A stretch of DNA of 64,000 bases from an uncultured Acidobacteriia bacterium (lineage in GTDB: Bacteria > Acidobacteriota > Terriglobia > Bryobacterales > Bryobacteraceae): assembly GCA_903881085.1 (NCBI GenBank), contig CAIRSA010000126.1, forward strand, positions 1-64,000. The letters run 5' to 3'. The translations under genes were made by a program, and so were the position numbers. Position 1 is the stretch's first letter; every line of letters begins with the position of its first letter. Below are positions 51,887-62,270 of this stretch, in pieces. The notes under the pieces are model-generated. The model was not told the DNA's origin and made no database searches. It saw only the letters and a program-made list of their open reading frames with translations.

Positions 51887-54800
51887 TCAGGATGTCTGAG
51901 GCTGCCCTTGCGGCTTGCGCGGAACCAAAGCCGCCAGAGCCTTCTCCAGGTCGTGAACGCGCACGGGCTTTGACAGGTAGCCGTCCATGCCACTGGCTAT
52001 GCAGCGTTCGCTATCGCCCTTCATCGCATGGGCGGTCAAGGCGATGATGGGAATGTGTTCGCCGGTCTGCCGCTCGCGCTCGCGGATTTCGGCGGTCGCC
52101 TGCAGGCCATCCATCTCGGGCATCTGCACGTCCATCAGCACAACGTCCATATTCTGATGTTGGACGATGGTCACCGCTTCGCGCCCGTTGCTGGCTAGAG
52201 ACACCAGGTGGCCGCGCTTTTCAAGCAGCTTCACAATCAGCTTCTGGTTGATCAGATTGTCCTCCGCCACCAGAATGCGTAACCGCCTGCAACCCACATT
52301 GGACGGGACATTGCTGGCCCGGACCGGCGCTTCTCCGGGTTCGAAACTGGCGGTGAAATGAAACGCGCTGCCAGGCATGGTTGCGCCATCTTCAGAATTG
52401 ATCCACGGGCTCTCCACCCAGATGGTGCCGTTCATCATCTTCACCAGTTTTGCCGAAATCGCCAGGCCCAGACCTGTTCCACCGTATTTTCTGGTCTTCG
52501 AGCCATCGCCCTGTTCGAACGGGGCGAAGATCGTCTTCTGCTTGTCGGCCGGGACGCCTACGCCGGTATCAGCGACAATGAAATGAAGACAATGTGCATT
52601 GCCGCCATGCGACGCTTCCGCGCTGACCAGCAACCGCACAAAGCCGCTTTCGGTGAATTTCACCGCGTTGCCGATCAGATTCAGCAGCACCTGGCGCAGG
52701 CGCTGTTCATCGCCACTCAAATAGCTGGGCACGCCTTCGGCGAATTGAACCGAGAGATTCAGGCTCTTCTCATAGGAGTGGAACGAAAAGGTGTGGATCG
52801 CATCGTTCACGCATTCGCGGAGGTCGAAGTGAACGTTGGCCAACTCCATTTTGCCGGCTTCGATCTTCGTGAAATCCAGAATGTCGTTCAGCAGTCCCAA
52901 TAGCGAATCGGCGGCTTTGCGCACGGTCTGCAGATAATCCTGCTGTTCGCGGTTCAGGTGCGTTTCCAGCGTCAACTGAGTCATGCCCATGATGGTATTC
53001 ATGGGTGTGCGGATCTCGTGACTCATGTTGGCCAGAAACTCGCTCTTGTGATCGCTGGCGGCTTCTGCCGCCTTCCTGGCCGTGTGCAGTTCCTGGATCA
53101 GTTGGGTTCTTTGACGGTACGATGAGACGCGCGACCAGACAAACAGAGCGAGGACCAGCATGCCAAGCGCAGCGATGGCGAGGACCGCATTCTGCCGGTA
53201 CCACGGCGCCTGAACTTTGAACTCGATCACCTGTTGCTGGGTGCTGACGTTGCCATTGCGATCCATCGCTCTGTACGCCAGCCTGTGCAACCCCGGGGAG
53301 AGATTTCGAACGGTCACCATATCGGCTGGCAGAAACAAACTGCACGGAGCCGAATCCAGGCATGAGGAAAAAAGCACTCTTTCCTTTAATGTCCGATTCC
53401 ATCGGTCAGCGGCGTCGAGGAAAAAGGTTGAGGTGCCATCCGGAGGCACCTCCTTCGGGTTGGTCAACATGTTCACGGCCAGTTCAGGACTACCCTTATC
53501 GGACTCTGGATAATAAAGGCTGATTCCGCGCCCGGTGGCCGCCCAGATTCTCCCTTGGCTGTCTTCGAAGATGCCGTACGTCGCGGTGGAGCTCAGCCCG
53601 TCTTCTGCTTCGTTCGTGATCCAGTTGCCCCTGTAAAAGCGATGGGCTCCCTTTTCGGAAGCAACCCAGATAGACCCGTCTTTCGTAGTTGAAATCGCCC
53701 TGGTACGGCCGACACCAGGCTTCCAGACTGTCCATTTGCCGCCACTCAGCCGCAATAAATCCTTTCGACCGCCTGCTGCAATCAGTCCATCGCCTACCTC
53801 AGCCACTGCAAAGGCCGCGCCTTCCGTGTACCCCGCTTCAGCGCCTTGATTTCGAAGCTTGCCATGGTGGTACTCGGCGAGGGCGCTGACTCCTCCGAGC
53901 CACAAGGTCCCGTCCTTGGTCAGCAGGATGGCACGAAGATCTCCGCCCTTCCAGGATTTCGGCATCTCCATTACAGGAGTGATTTCCGTGCCATCGTAGA
54001 TGCCAATCTTCGGTTTTCCGCGAGTTGCTACCCACAGTTTGCCATCCGGACGCGCCGAGATAAAGGCGATCTCAGAATCGTCAGGAAATCGGAACGGCGC
54101 GAAGCGCTTCGTCTTAGGTTCAAAGATGAGTGACAGATCATTGAGGTCGTTCTGGTAGGCCTTCACCACGACCCTTCCGTCTGGCGTTGTCCACAGGCCC
54201 GTTACGTGAGTAGAATGCGTCCTGATGCCGGCGGGCATCGGATGGCGCGTCCAATTTGCGCCGTCCAGCTCAATCAGGGCATCGCTGGCGGCGAACCAAA
54301 GGCGGCCCTGGCGGTCTTCTGTAATTGCGTTCACTGTGGCGTCAAGGTCGGCGACCGGCGCCGGCGTTCGCCAGGGAGCCGGAGCATAGAGCACCGCTCC
54401 ATCGGATGTTGCAATCCAAAAAGAACCCGTAGCCTGCGGGGCGACATCGTAGAACACGCTTCCCAACAGTCCGACACGGGGCATGCGGACAGTCGCTCCG
54501 GCGATCTGATGAAATAACGAGGCGCCTTCGGTGAACCACGTATCTCCATCCGGACCTTGCCATCCCTTCAGGTTCGCTTTGGAAGAGCGATGCAGCTCCG
54601 TTACACCCTGGGCGTTCCAGCGCAGCAAGACATAGACTTTGCCGCCTCCGGTCTGGGCCGTCGCATATAACGAGTGGTCGGGCGTGGGATTGGGCTCGGA
54701 GAAGGAAACCAGTTTTTGCTTGCCGCCATTGAACTCAGCCCAGACGGGGCGATCCGCCTTCTTGCCGCCGCTGGAATCCCATCTCAAATGCCCAAGACCC

Positions 54801-55372
54801 GTGGCACCCGTTACCCACCAATCCCCGAAGAAGCCAGCGGCGAGGGTTGAGAATTTGCCGATGTGGGTATCGGCCGCGGATTGCAGCACCTGCCACTTTC
54901 GCGTGCTGGAATCATACGAGGAAAGGGAGGCGCCGGTAAGCACCATGATCCGGCGGCCCGGGGCAGGAATCGCGGCGATTGCTGTTTGGCCGGCGTCCGG
55001 CATTTCCAGCGTGGCCCACCTTTCACCGTAGTAATAACGGATGGTTCCACCGTCGCTGATCCATATGGTGCCGCTTTCATCGGCGTAAGCGTGAGAGAGT
55101 TTCGCCAAGTCGCGCGATTCAGGTGGAATTGGTTCGGGGATCCGTCTTACGCGGTAGCCATCGAGAAGGGTCATGGAATGGATATGACCATGACGAAGAA
55201 TGACGGTGCCGTCGGCGTTCAGAGAAACCTTGCGGGAAAACGACTCCGCCATCCCGTCCTCAGACGTCCAGAACCGCCAATCCTGCGAAGTTTGTCCGCC
55301 CGCCCTCACGCCCGAGGCAAGCACCAGAGACAGCAACAACAGTTGCCTGTGGCAGGGGAACCGATTATCCAT
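51887..55372 (-). CDS. Hybrid two-component kinase with propeller sensor
   Basis: About 1,161 residues. After a signal/anchor helix there are ~680 residues of regulator-propeller blades (for example [20 protein letters not shown]), a Y_Y_Y-type Ig domain, and a membrane helix ([18 protein letters not shown]). HisKA follows with His785 in [13 protein letters not shown], then the ATPase domain ([21 protein letters not shown]). A C-terminal receiver has Asp1081 in [13 protein letters not shown]. This resembles the hybrid two-component regulators that control glycan-use loci in other phyla, which fits the neighbouring genes. There is no C-terminal DNA-binding domain, so a separate regulator is needed. 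Confidence 0.88.
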   Translation of the reverse strand: MDNRFPCHRQLLLLSLVLASGVRAGGQTSQDWRFWTSEDGMAESFSRKVSLNADGTVILRHGHIHSMTLLDGYRVRRIPEPIPPESRDLAKLSHAYADESGTIWISDGGTIRYYYGERWATLEMPDAGQTAIAAIPAPGRRIMVLTGASLSSYDSSTRKWQVLQSAADTHIGKFSTLAAGFFGDWWVTGATGLGHLRWDSSGGKKADRPVWAEFNGGKQKLVSFSEPNPTPDHSLYATAQTGGGKVYVLLRWNAQGVTELHRSSKANLKGWQGPDGDTWFTEGASLFHQIAGATVRMPRVGLLGSVFYDVAPQATGSFWIATSDGAVLYAPAPWRTPAPVADLDATVNAITEDRQGRLWFAASDALIELDGANWTRHPMPAGIRTHSTHVTGLWTTPDGRVVVKAYQNDLNDLSLIFEPKTKRFAPFRFPDDSEIAFISARPDGKLWVATRGKPKIGIYDGTEITPVMEMPKSWKGGDLRAILLTKDGTLWLGGVSALAEYHHGKLRNQGAEAGYTEGAAFAVAEVGDGLIAAGGRKDLLRLSGGKWTVWKPGVGRTRAISTTKDGSIWVASEKGAHRFYRGNWITNEAEDGLSSTATYGIFEDSQGRIWAATGRGISLYYPESDKGSPELAVNMLTNPKEVPPDGTSTFFLDAADRWNRTLKERVLFSSCLDSAPCSLFLPADMVTVRNLSPGLHRLAYRAMDRNGNVSTQQQVIEFKVQAPWYRQNAVLAIAALGMLVLALFVWSRVSSYRQRTQLIQELHTARKAAEAASDHKSEFLANMSHEIRTPMNTIMGMTQLTLETHLNREQQDYLQTVRKAADSLLGLLNDILDFTKIEAGKMELANVHFDLRECVNDAIHTFSFHSYEKSLNLSVQFAEGVPSYLSGDEQRLRQVLLNLIGNAVKFTESGFVRLLVSAEASHGGNAHCLHFIVADTGVGVPADKQKTIFAPFEQGDGSKTRKYGGTGLGLAISAKLVKMMNGTIWVESPWINSEDGATMPGSAFHFTASFEPGEAPVRASNVPSNVGCRRLRILVAEDNLINQKLIVKLLEKRGHLVSLASNGREAVTIVQHQNMDVVLMDVQMPEMDGLQATAEIRERERQTGEHIPIIALTAHAMKGDSERCIASGMDGYLSKPVRVHDLEKALAALVPRKPQGQPQTS

Positions 55373-55515
55373 CGAAGCTCTAGAGTATCTCGATCTCAAC
55401 AATGACATTTAATGGGCCAATCGCCAACACAATTCCTCAAGGGATACTTATCGGCTAATTATCTTGGCCTTTCAGTTATTGTTTTGGATACGGGGGGACA
55501 TGCTCCTGCGCTTCG

Positions 55516-55628
55516 TGGCGCAGGCACTTTTGCCTGCCGCCTCGGCACTCGTGCCGAGGCTTGCCCCGGCGTTGCAAACAAGGCGTCCCGAAAAGTCGGG
55601 ACGCGGCAGACACGAGTGTCCGCGCCAC
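55516..55628. repeat. Multi-hairpin repeat, copy 2
   Basis: On the minus strand: GGACACTCGTGTC; CGTCCCGACTTTTCGGGACG; then a ~23-bp insert relative to copy 1; CCTCGGCACGAGTGCCGAGG; GCAGGCAAAAGTGCCTGC. It is the inverted relative of 37601-37695. It occupies most of the 55373-55669 intergenic region, which otherwise holds no gene. Confidence 0.85.
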
Positions 55629-55669
55629 CCTCCAACCGGGATTTGATTGCTTTTAAAGTAAATTGTCCA

Positions 55670-56845
55670 TCAGTTGCTGGAGGCCAGTTCGCAGCCAAAC
55701 TCAAACCGGATGCGCTCGCTATCGGGCTGGGCAGGTTTGCCCTCTTCAATCACCGGGGCGTGGATGGAATCCTCGCGGTGTTTCAACATGCCGCCCTGGC
55801 GTGAGGAGATCACGGCCTGAATTTCGGCGGCGATGGAAAGAGCGATCGATTCCGGAGTGTCGGCGCCGATGTCGAGTCCGACGGGTGCGTTCAGAACCCC
55901 TTCATCGAGCGTCACCCCGAGTTCCTTGAACAGCCGTTCAGTCCGCGCCTTGGGGCCGAGCAGACCCAGATAACGCGGGTTGCGTGGCAGAATCCGCTGC
56001 AGCAGCTTGCCGTCCTGCGGATAGTTGTGGGTCATCAATACGACCACCGTCTGGGGGCCGATGTCGAGCCCGGCCAGCAGATCCGCGGGACGGATGTGCA
56101 CGACATTGTCAGCCTGCGGAAAGCGGTTGGCCTTGGCATAGGCCGGGCGTCCGTCGGCCACGGTGACATGCCAGCCCACCTGCTTGGCGATGTTGACCAG
56201 CGGAATGGCGTCGTGGCCGGCGCCGAAGATTACCAGTGGCAGTGGTTGCCCCACATACTCCACAAAAACTTCGCAATTTTCCAGGCGGGCCAAGCGGCCT
56301 TTGCGTTCCAGCGCGGCGCGCTCGCAGTGTTGCAGCAACGCCGTTTCCAGTGCGGTGGATGCCAGGCTGCCTCCGCAGGCCTTGCCTTCGCTCATGTGCA
56401 GGCGCGCGCCGACCTCGGGTGCGTTCTCGCCGCTCGACCGGACGACGGTGCAGATCACCGCGTCGGTCTTCCTGGCGCGGCACTCATCAAGGAACCGCAG
56501 CGCTTCGCAAGCGGCGCCCGAACCCACGCGTTCCACTAAAACCTGAATAATTCCGTTGCAGCCGAGGCCGAACTCCCACACGATGTCTTCTTCCGACATG
56601 GTGTCGTAGACGCGCAGCGCGGGCTTGCCGTCTTCGGTGAGCCACCACGCTTTTTGCGAAACGTCGCCCTCGAGGCAACCGCCGCTGATGGAGCCGATTC
56701 TGCTTCCATCGGGCAGCATAAGCATACGCGCCCCGGGGCGGCGGTAGGCCGAGCCGGTGACGTGAACAACGGTTGCAAGAACCGCGTCCTGATTTGTTTC
56801 CTGCGCTTTGCGCCAGTGATCGAGAATGGCTTGGAGTTCGTTCAT
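55670..56845 (-). CDS. xdhC: XdhC-family molybdenum cofactor insertion protein
   Basis: A 391-residue protein with both XdhC modules: the N-terminal part (ATVVHVTGSAYRRPGARMLM, GSISGGCLEGDV) and the C-terminal Rossmann domain (PLPLVIFGAGHDAIPLVNIA, THNYPQDGKLLQRILP, YLGLLGPKARTERLF). XdhC binds molybdenum cofactor, promotes its sulfuration and delivers it to xanthine dehydrogenase-type enzymes. The neighbouring molybdenum hydroxylase is the obvious client. Confidence 0.92.
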   Translation of the reverse strand: MNELQAILDHWRKAQETNQDAVLATVVHVTGSAYRRPGARMLMLPDGSRIGSISGGCLEGDVSQKAWWLTEDGKPALRVYDTMSEEDIVWEFGLGCNGIIQVLVERVGSGAACEALRFLDECRARKTDAVICTVVRSSGENAPEVGARLHMSEGKACGGSLASTALETALLQHCERAALERKGRLARLENCEVFVEYVGQPLPLVIFGAGHDAIPLVNIAKQVGWHVTVADGRPAYAKANRFPQADNVVHIRPADLLAGLDIGPQTVVVLMTHNYPQDGKLLQRILPRNPRYLGLLGPKARTERLFKELGVTLDEGVLNAPVGLDIGADTPESIALSIAAEIQAVISSRQGGMLKHREDSIHAPVIEEGKPAQPDSERIRFEFGCELASSN

Positions 56846-56936
56846 CTACAACTTCCGTCGCCTGATTATTTCATAAATCGCCGGCCGGGGTAATGGGAAT
56901 AACCCGGCCGGCATGTAAAATTCCACCTGTCCGATC

Positions 56937-59366
56937 TTAACCGTCAGACATAGTAGAACCAGGGAAGAACGGCAGACTGCGCTGGCGTATGCCAGTCAGC
57001 CGGAAGTAGGCATTAGCGATAGCAGGGGCAATGGGAGGGACCCCGGGTTCGCCGATGCCGCCGATCTGGAGCGTGTTCGGATCCACGCCCTGATTCAGGT
57101 TGCCCTGGATGATTGATACATCCACCACCGGCATTTCTTTGCCACGAACCATGCGGTACTTATTAAAGTTCGTGACGCTGGGGACGCCGTTAGCGAAGGT
57201 GATCTGCCCGTATAATGCGGCGCCCATGCCGTGGACGATGGAACCCTGCATCTGCGCTTCAATCTGGTTGGGATTGACCATGATGCCGCAATCTACAACC
57301 GTAGTGACTCGGTGCACCGTTATGGAGGTTGTCGAAGGAGCCGAAATCTCCACTACGTGGCAAACCTGGGTGGCGAATGCTTCGCCGAACGCGATACCCC
57401 AGGCGTGGCCCTTGGGCAGCGAATTGCGCCACAGGCTCTTCTGATCCGCTATGTCCACCACATGGAGCGCGCGCTTATCGCCTTTCTGGAGCAGAAGGCT
57501 TTTGCGGAACACGATGGGATCGACCACGGCGGCGTTTGCCAGTTCATCGATCATGCTCTCTACAACAAAGCAGTTCATCGACGCGCCGACTGAACGCCAG
57601 TAAGCCACCGGAACAGGCGCCGGGTGCGGTACAAATTCCGTGTAACGGTCGGGCAGTGAATAGTGCAGGGCGACTGCACCTTCCACGGTCTGGCCGTCCC
57701 AATTGGTGTTGCCGCGTTGTTTGCCAATGGACTGGGTCACGGTGCGGTACTTCCAGCCATAGATGGTGCTGTCTTTTGCTTTGTAGCCGGCCGAGACGCG
57801 GATCCAGGCACCCGGGCGGTATTGATCATGGGTGAAATCTTCGCTGCGCGGCCAAACCAGTTTCACAGGCTTTTTGATGGCCATTGCGACTTGAACCGCC
57901 TGGCTCACGAAGTCCAATTCGATCTTACGGCCCAAGCCGCCGCCGAGGAAGGTGGTGTGGACGGTGATTGCGCTGTAGGGCAATCCGGTAAGATTGCTGA
58001 TCAGCTTTACCGCTCCAGCGGCGCTCTGCGTGGGCGCCCAGACTTCGCAGGCGGTTGCCGTCAGGTTTACCGTGCAGTTGACCACTTCCATGCAGGCATG
58101 GGCGAGATAGGGCACTGTGTAATTGGAGGTTAGCACCGTTACGGTTGGATCACTGAGTATCTTGTCCGGATAGCCTTGGTTTTCGGGGGGGGTGCCGGGC
58201 AGGACCCATGCCGGAACAGCCGTATGTGCACCGTTTACTACATCGTTATCAAGGAGCGCTTTTCCCGTGGCAGCCATCTTCGCCGAATCGATATCGGCCG
58301 ATCCGGTCGGAATCGACCAGGTTACCTGTGCCGATTGAGCGGCTTGAACCGCAGCCCAGGTGTTTGCGTTGGGGTATGTGGCAGTGGGGTGGGTGGTGTC
58401 ATAGAGGGCCACGGCCACGGCGGTGTAATTGGCTGGGATTGGTGCATACCTGGGGCCTTTGGCCGGCGGGGGCGTTGGAATTGAAGCACCCACAATCACT
58501 CCGCGGCTGTCGGTAGCGAACAGAGGAATTACGGTTGTACCCTGGCCGGATCGCGGCGTGCCGGAAACGGTTCCGCCGATGGTTGGGCAGTGCTTCACCG
58601 AGGCATAAACCATGCCTGGAATCTGCACATCGATACCAAAGACAGCGCTGCCGTTGACTTTCAGCGGAATGTCCACGCGATTGACGGGCGTACCAATAAT
58701 GCGGAAATTGTTGTTCCCAACCGGGAAGGGCTGAGGCGGTTGGAGCGTACTATCCTGCTTGGCCGCCTTCGCTGCCAATTTCGCGAATGTCCAGCTCGCA
58801 CTGCTGTCATTGCGGTAAACTACGTTATTCTTTGCATAGTACTTATCCCTGGATCCGCCGCCTCCGTTTGCTGTTGTATCGGCCATGGCCGCTGCAATCA
58901 ACATCTCGCGCGCCGTCGCGCCAACCCTGCGCAGCGTAACGAACCGGTTGCGGATTGCGCTGCTGCCGCCGGTAGGATAGGTAACCACCTTATCGTTGGA
59001 AAATGGAGAAACGGCAGGAGACGAGGCGTCGCCCAGGGCCTGTTCCACTCTCACCAGATTCCAATCGGCCATTAGATCTTCGGCCAAAATCTGTGCCAGG
59101 CCGGTCATAGAGCCCTGACCCAATTCGCATCCGCCGAACATAATGGTTACATAGTTATTGGGGTCATCGGGTATAATCCGGATCCAGGAGTTTACCGCTA
59201 ATTCGGTCGGATCGCCCCCAAAGAGAGTTGCCGCTTCCGCCCTATTCTCCCCACTGGGCAGGAAAAAGCCGAGCGTGAATCCGCCCGCCGTGGAGACAAT
59301 GAAATTGCGGCGGTTGCTGCCCGATTCAGGGGCAGACTTTTTCTTGATATCTTTTACTGGCGTCAT
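56937..59366 (-). CDS. Tat-exported molybdenum hydroxylase large subunit (IorB/CoxL-like)
   Basis: An 809-residue large subunit of the xanthine dehydrogenase superfamily with a Tat leader (SNRRNFIVSTAGGFTLGFFL), like isoquinoline 1-oxidoreductase beta subunits. Visible blocks are FGGCELGQGSMTGLAQILAE, VHTTFLGGGLGRKIELDFV and GIGEPGVPPIAPAIANAYFR, which bind cofactor and substrate. It should pair with the small 2Fe-2S subunit encoded just upstream. No FAD subunit is present, so electrons probably pass to a cytochrome. The substrate is unknown (aldehyde or N-heterocycle). Confidence 0.9.
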   Translation of the reverse strand: MTPVKDIKKKSAPESGSNRRNFIVSTAGGFTLGFFLPSGENRAEAATLFGGDPTELAVNSWIRIIPDDPNNYVTIMFGGCELGQGSMTGLAQILAEDLMADWNLVRVEQALGDASSPAVSPFSNDKVVTYPTGGSSAIRNRFVTLRRVGATAREMLIAAAMADTTANGGGGSRDKYYAKNNVVYRNDSSASWTFAKLAAKAAKQDSTLQPPQPFPVGNNNFRIIGTPVNRVDIPLKVNGSAVFGIDVQIPGMVYASVKHCPTIGGTVSGTPRSGQGTTVIPLFATDSRGVIVGASIPTPPPAKGPRYAPIPANYTAVAVALYDTTHPTATYPNANTWAAVQAAQSAQVTWSIPTGSADIDSAKMAATGKALLDNDVVNGAHTAVPAWVLPGTPPENQGYPDKILSDPTVTVLTSNYTVPYLAHACMEVVNCTVNLTATACEVWAPTQSAAGAVKLISNLTGLPYSAITVHTTFLGGGLGRKIELDFVSQAVQVAMAIKKPVKLVWPRSEDFTHDQYRPGAWIRVSAGYKAKDSTIYGWKYRTVTQSIGKQRGNTNWDGQTVEGAVALHYSLPDRYTEFVPHPAPVPVAYWRSVGASMNCFVVESMIDELANAAVVDPIVFRKSLLLQKGDKRALHVVDIADQKSLWRNSLPKGHAWGIAFGEAFATQVCHVVEISAPSTTSITVHRVTTVVDCGIMVNPNQIEAQMQGSIVHGMGAALYGQITFANGVPSVTNFNKYRMVRGKEMPVVDVSIIQGNLNQGVDPNTLQIGGIGEPGVPPIAPAIANAYFRLTGIRQRSLPFFPGSTMSDG

Positions 59367-59382
59367 GTCTGGTCTGTTCCCC

Positions 59383-59823
59383 TTATTTGATCGTGCTAAC
59401 CGCTTCGCGAATCCGCTGGTAAGTGCCGCATACGCACAGGTTGTTGATTTCGTTCATGATGCTTGCCCCGCGGTGGCCTGCATTCATGGCGGCAGTCGCC
59501 GCGACAATCATGCCGCTCTGGCAGTAACCGCACTGAGGAACCTGCGTGGCGACCCAGGCCTGTTGCACTTTCGCCCCATTCGGCATGGCCGATATGCCTT
59601 CGATTGTAGTAATTTTGCGGCCTACACCTTCGGAAAGGTCCATGTCGCATGACTTTTGCGGTTGGCCGTCAACCAGAATGGTGCAGGCTCCGCAGATTTC
59701 AATGCCACAGCCGTACTTCGTGCCTGTAAGGTTGAGGATGTCTCTGAGCACCCAGAGCATCTTCGTGCCTGGATCCGCTGTTATATTAGGGTAGTTCTTC
59801 CCATTCACATTCAGTGTGATCAC
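59383..59823 (-). CDS. Molybdenum hydroxylase 2Fe-2S subunit (IorA-like)
   Basis: A 146-residue subunit with two [2Fe-2S] centres: the plant-type ferredoxin set in CGIEICGACTILVDGQPQKSC and the helical set CGYCQSGM plus CVCGTYQRIREA. It forms a complex with the 56937-59366 subunit. It starts at 59823, 16 bp upstream of the large-subunit gene, in the usual small-large order. It has no own signal, so it should be carried out by hitchhiking on the Tat leader of the large subunit. Confidence 0.93.
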   Translation of the reverse strand: MITLNVNGKNYPNITADPGTKMLWVLRDILNLTGTKYGCGIEICGACTILVDGQPQKSCDMDLSEGVGRKITTIEGISAMPNGAKVQQAWVATQVPQCGYCQSGMIVAATAAMNAGHRGASIMNEINNLCVCGTYQRIREAVSTIK

Positions 59824-59963
59824 TATTTACTCCTGAAATCGTTTCTGCGATTTTGTCGCGTGGTAATAAGGGTACGCCAGTTACTATTAAATATAGCCAC
59901 ACTGAAAAAATCTATGATTTTGGGAAGTTTCTTGGCGGGGTAGGTGTCGATTCCTGTTTTGAA

Positions 59964-60584
59964 TCAATCAGCTAGGGCGTTCGCCTTAGCCAAATCTTCA
60001 GGTGTATCGATATCCAACTCACCCTCGGGACAGTCGATGAAGTGGGCTTGGGCGGCGTTGGCCTCGATTAGACGTTTGCAGCCGGCGGCCGGGGGGGTGG
60101 CCAGCAGGTCCGCAAACAGTTCTTCGGCGAATAGGGCGGGAACTCCAGCAGTGCCGCCATAGCGGGCGGCGACCAGCGGCTTGCCAGTCAGCAGGTGGGC
60201 AGCGATTAAGTCATTGAGGAATTGAGGCGAGATGAGCGGCTGATCGCCCAGCATAAGGATGACGGCATCAAGATCGGCGGTTTGGGCGGCCTTCATCCCG
60301 GCCTGCACGGAGGTGCCCATGCCTTGCTCCCAGTCGGGGTTTTGAACCAGATGCGGGTGAACCGATCCTTTCACGGCTGCCAAGGACGCGGTTGTCGCGC
60401 TCATGACATCCCCAATGGCTTCCGCATTCGCTCCCAGCACCAAAAAGACCGCATCCGCCGCCGACCCCAGCGCCTGATCCAGGGCATTCAAAATCAATGG
60501 TCTGCCCCGAAACGGCAACAACTGCTTGGCCGCTCCCATACGAGTGGAAGCACCGGCCGCCAGGATGATGACTCCAACGCGCAT
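59964..60584 (-). CDS. MobA-like nucleotidyltransferase (MocA-type)
   Basis: A 206-residue protein with the NTP-transferase signature LAAGASTRMGAAKQLLPFRG and the acceptor blocks MLGDQPLISP and DCPEGELDIDTPEDL. This matches MocA/CoxD-type molybdenum cofactor cytidylyltransferases that make the dinucleotide cofactor used by xanthine dehydrogenase-family enzymes. It is upstream of the iorAB-like genes on the same strand and 6 bp after a dehydratase gene, so it likely serves the local hydroxylase. Confidence 0.88.
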   Translation of the reverse strand: MRVGVIILAAGASTRMGAAKQLLPFRGRPLILNALDQALGSAADAVFLVLGANAEAIGDVMSATTASLAAVKGSVHPHLVQNPDWEQGMGTSVQAGMKAAQTADLDAVILMLGDQPLISPQFLNDLIAAHLLTGKPLVAARYGGTAGVPALFAEELFADLLATPPAAGCKRLIEANAAQAHFIDCPEGELDIDTPEDLAKANALAD

Positions 60585-60590
60585 AGGAAT

Positions 60591-61529
60591 CTAGGCCAGC
60601 ATCGCAGGGTCCATGTTTCCGCCGGAAAGGACTACGCCGATGGATTGAATGCCCTTTGGCAGTTTGCCGAAGAGAACCGCCGCGGCCGGTACCGCGCCGC
60701 TCGGTTCCACGATGATTTTCAAGCGGGTGGCAAGAAAATGCATAGTGTCCTTGATCTCCTGCTCGCTGACGGTCAGCACGGCTTCCACAAGTTCCTGAAT
60801 CGTGGGAAATGTCAGCCGGCCGGGCGAGGGCGAGCGCAAACCGTCGGCAATCGTATCTGGAGCCGGGATCTCCACCCGTTTGCCTGCCTGCAGCGACAAC
60901 CAGGTATCGTTGGCATTTTCCGGTTCGGTGCCGAACACTCGTACTTTGCCGTTCATGCCGCGCGCGGCAATCGCCGAACCAGCAACCAGGCCACCGCCGC
61001 CGATCGGAGTAATGATGGCGTCCAGTGCGGGATGATCCTCAAGCAACTCCAGTACCGCAGTACCCTGGCCTGCCATGATCATTTCGTGGTCATAAGGGGG
61101 AACAAGAATCGCGCCGGTCTGGTCAATAATGTTGCGAGCGACCACTTCGCGATCATCTTTGAAGCGGTCGTAGCGGACGATCTCAGCGCCGTTGGCGGCC
61201 GTTGCTTCCACCTTCATGCGCGGGGCATCCAGCGGCATCACTACAGTAGCCTTTATGTTCCGGCTGCGTGCGGCAATCGCCACGGCCTGGGCGTGGTTGC
61301 CGCTCGAAAACGCCACCACTCCGCGCGGCCGGTCCGCTTCGCTAATGGAGAAGATCAGATTCGAGGCGCCGCGGATCTTGAACGATCCGCCGCGCTGAAA
61401 ATTCTCGCACTTAAAGAAGACGGGCAGGCCGGCTTCGGCGTCAAAGCAGCGCGAAGTCAGCACGGGCGTGCGGTGCGCGATGGGCTTGATCCGCACCGCC
61501 GCCGCTTTCACATCATCGAACGTGACCAC
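60591..61529 (-). CDS. PLP-dependent threonine/serine dehydratase
   Basis: A 312-residue fold-type II PLP enzyme with Lys51 in ENFQRGGSFKIRGASN, the substrate loop VVAFSSGNHAQAVA and the phosphate-binding ITPIGGGGLVAGSA. It lacks the C-terminal regulatory domain of biosynthetic IlvA, so it is a catabolic-type dehydratase or a serine racemase relative. A GTG at 61529 shares its first base with the TAG of the upstream lipoprotein gene (TAGTG); the frame open to 61622 would run inside that gene. Confidence 0.88.
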   Translation of the reverse strand: MVTFDDVKAAAVRIKPIAHRTPVLTSRCFDAEAGLPVFFKCENFQRGGSFKIRGASNLIFSISEADRPRGVVAFSSGNHAQAVAIAARSRNIKATVVMPLDAPRMKVEATAANGAEIVRYDRFKDDREVVARNIIDQTGAILVPPYDHEMIMAGQGTAVLELLEDHPALDAIITPIGGGGLVAGSAIAARGMNGKVRVFGTEPENANDTWLSLQAGKRVEIPAPDTIADGLRSPSPGRLTFPTIQELVEAVLTVSEQEIKDTMHFLATRLKIIVEPSGAVPAAAVLFGKLPKGIQSIGVVLSGGNMDPAMLA

Positions 61530-62152
61530 TAGTGCAGCGTCTCCAGATACTGTCCGCTGGTGGCGTCCACCACAATGGAGAAGTTGCTGGAGCTCACGGA
61601 TTCGCCCCACACCACACGCCACGTCGGGTTGGGCGAGCGATTGGTCAATTCCAGTTGATAGAGAATCTCTTTAGTGGGGTTCTTCTTCGCGTACTCCGTG
61701 GCAGTGGGCTTGCCGGTAGCGACTTTGAAGGCGTCATCGCTATCGGACTTCAGCGCCGCGATGTTGAACGGCTTGGTGGTACCACGCGGGCCGGAGTAGC
61801 TTTCCTCGGAGCCGGCGAAAACACCTTTGTGGAGATTGCCTTCCGCTTCCACTACTGAATACGTCCAAGACTTCGACTTCTGCTTGGCCTGCGAAACAAA
61901 GACTACCTGCCATGCGGCGGCTTTGCCTTCCACATGCTTTACAGCCGGGAGGTTGATGCTGATCAGCTTCAGGCCCTGGATGTCGGGCGACCACGTGCGG
62001 GCGGCGGCGAACATCTGATGGAATGCGTAGCGGCCGGTTACCGGCTCGACCGGCTTCGCCGCTTCCTTGGGTTTTTCAGCTTTGGGTGCTTCTGAGCAGG
62101 CAGACAAGGCCAGGAGAAGGAGGGTTATGGGGAGGATTCCGTGTTTGTGCAT
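61529..62152 (-). CDS. Hypothetical lipoprotein
   Basis: A 207-residue lipoprotein (MHKHGILPITLLLLALSAC, lipobox Cys at 19) with a Lys/Glu/Pro linker and a ~160-residue beta-rich domain ending LEL then TWRVVWGESVSSSNFSIVVD. The tail resembles PepSY-like C-terminal strands, but I do not assign a family. Start ATG at 62152; the long frame to 62578 is not a gene. It overlaps the dehydratase gene by one base. Confidence 0.75.
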   Translation of the reverse strand: MHKHGILPITLLLLALSACSEAPKAEKPKEAAKPVEPVTGRYAFHQMFAAARTWSPDIQGLKLISINLPAVKHVEGKAAAWQVVFVSQAKQKSKSWTYSVVEAEGNLHKGVFAGSEESYSGPRGTTKPFNIAALKSDSDDAFKVATGKPTATEYAKKNPTKEILYQLELTNRSPNPTWRVVWGESVSSSNFSIVVDATSGQYLETLH

Positions 62153-62270
62153 GAGAGTTCCGATTTCTAGTTTAACAATTTGGTTGCGATTCCTGTGCCA
62201 TAATAATGACAACTTTCGATTCCGCGGGAATCTAACTAATTTGACGGAGTCGAGCTGATCGAGGTGAGCG

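Noticed and set aside
60222..61532. 436-codon plus-strand frame opposite the dehydratase and MobA-like genes
   Set aside because: It runs across two well-supported minus-strand genes and shows no domain.
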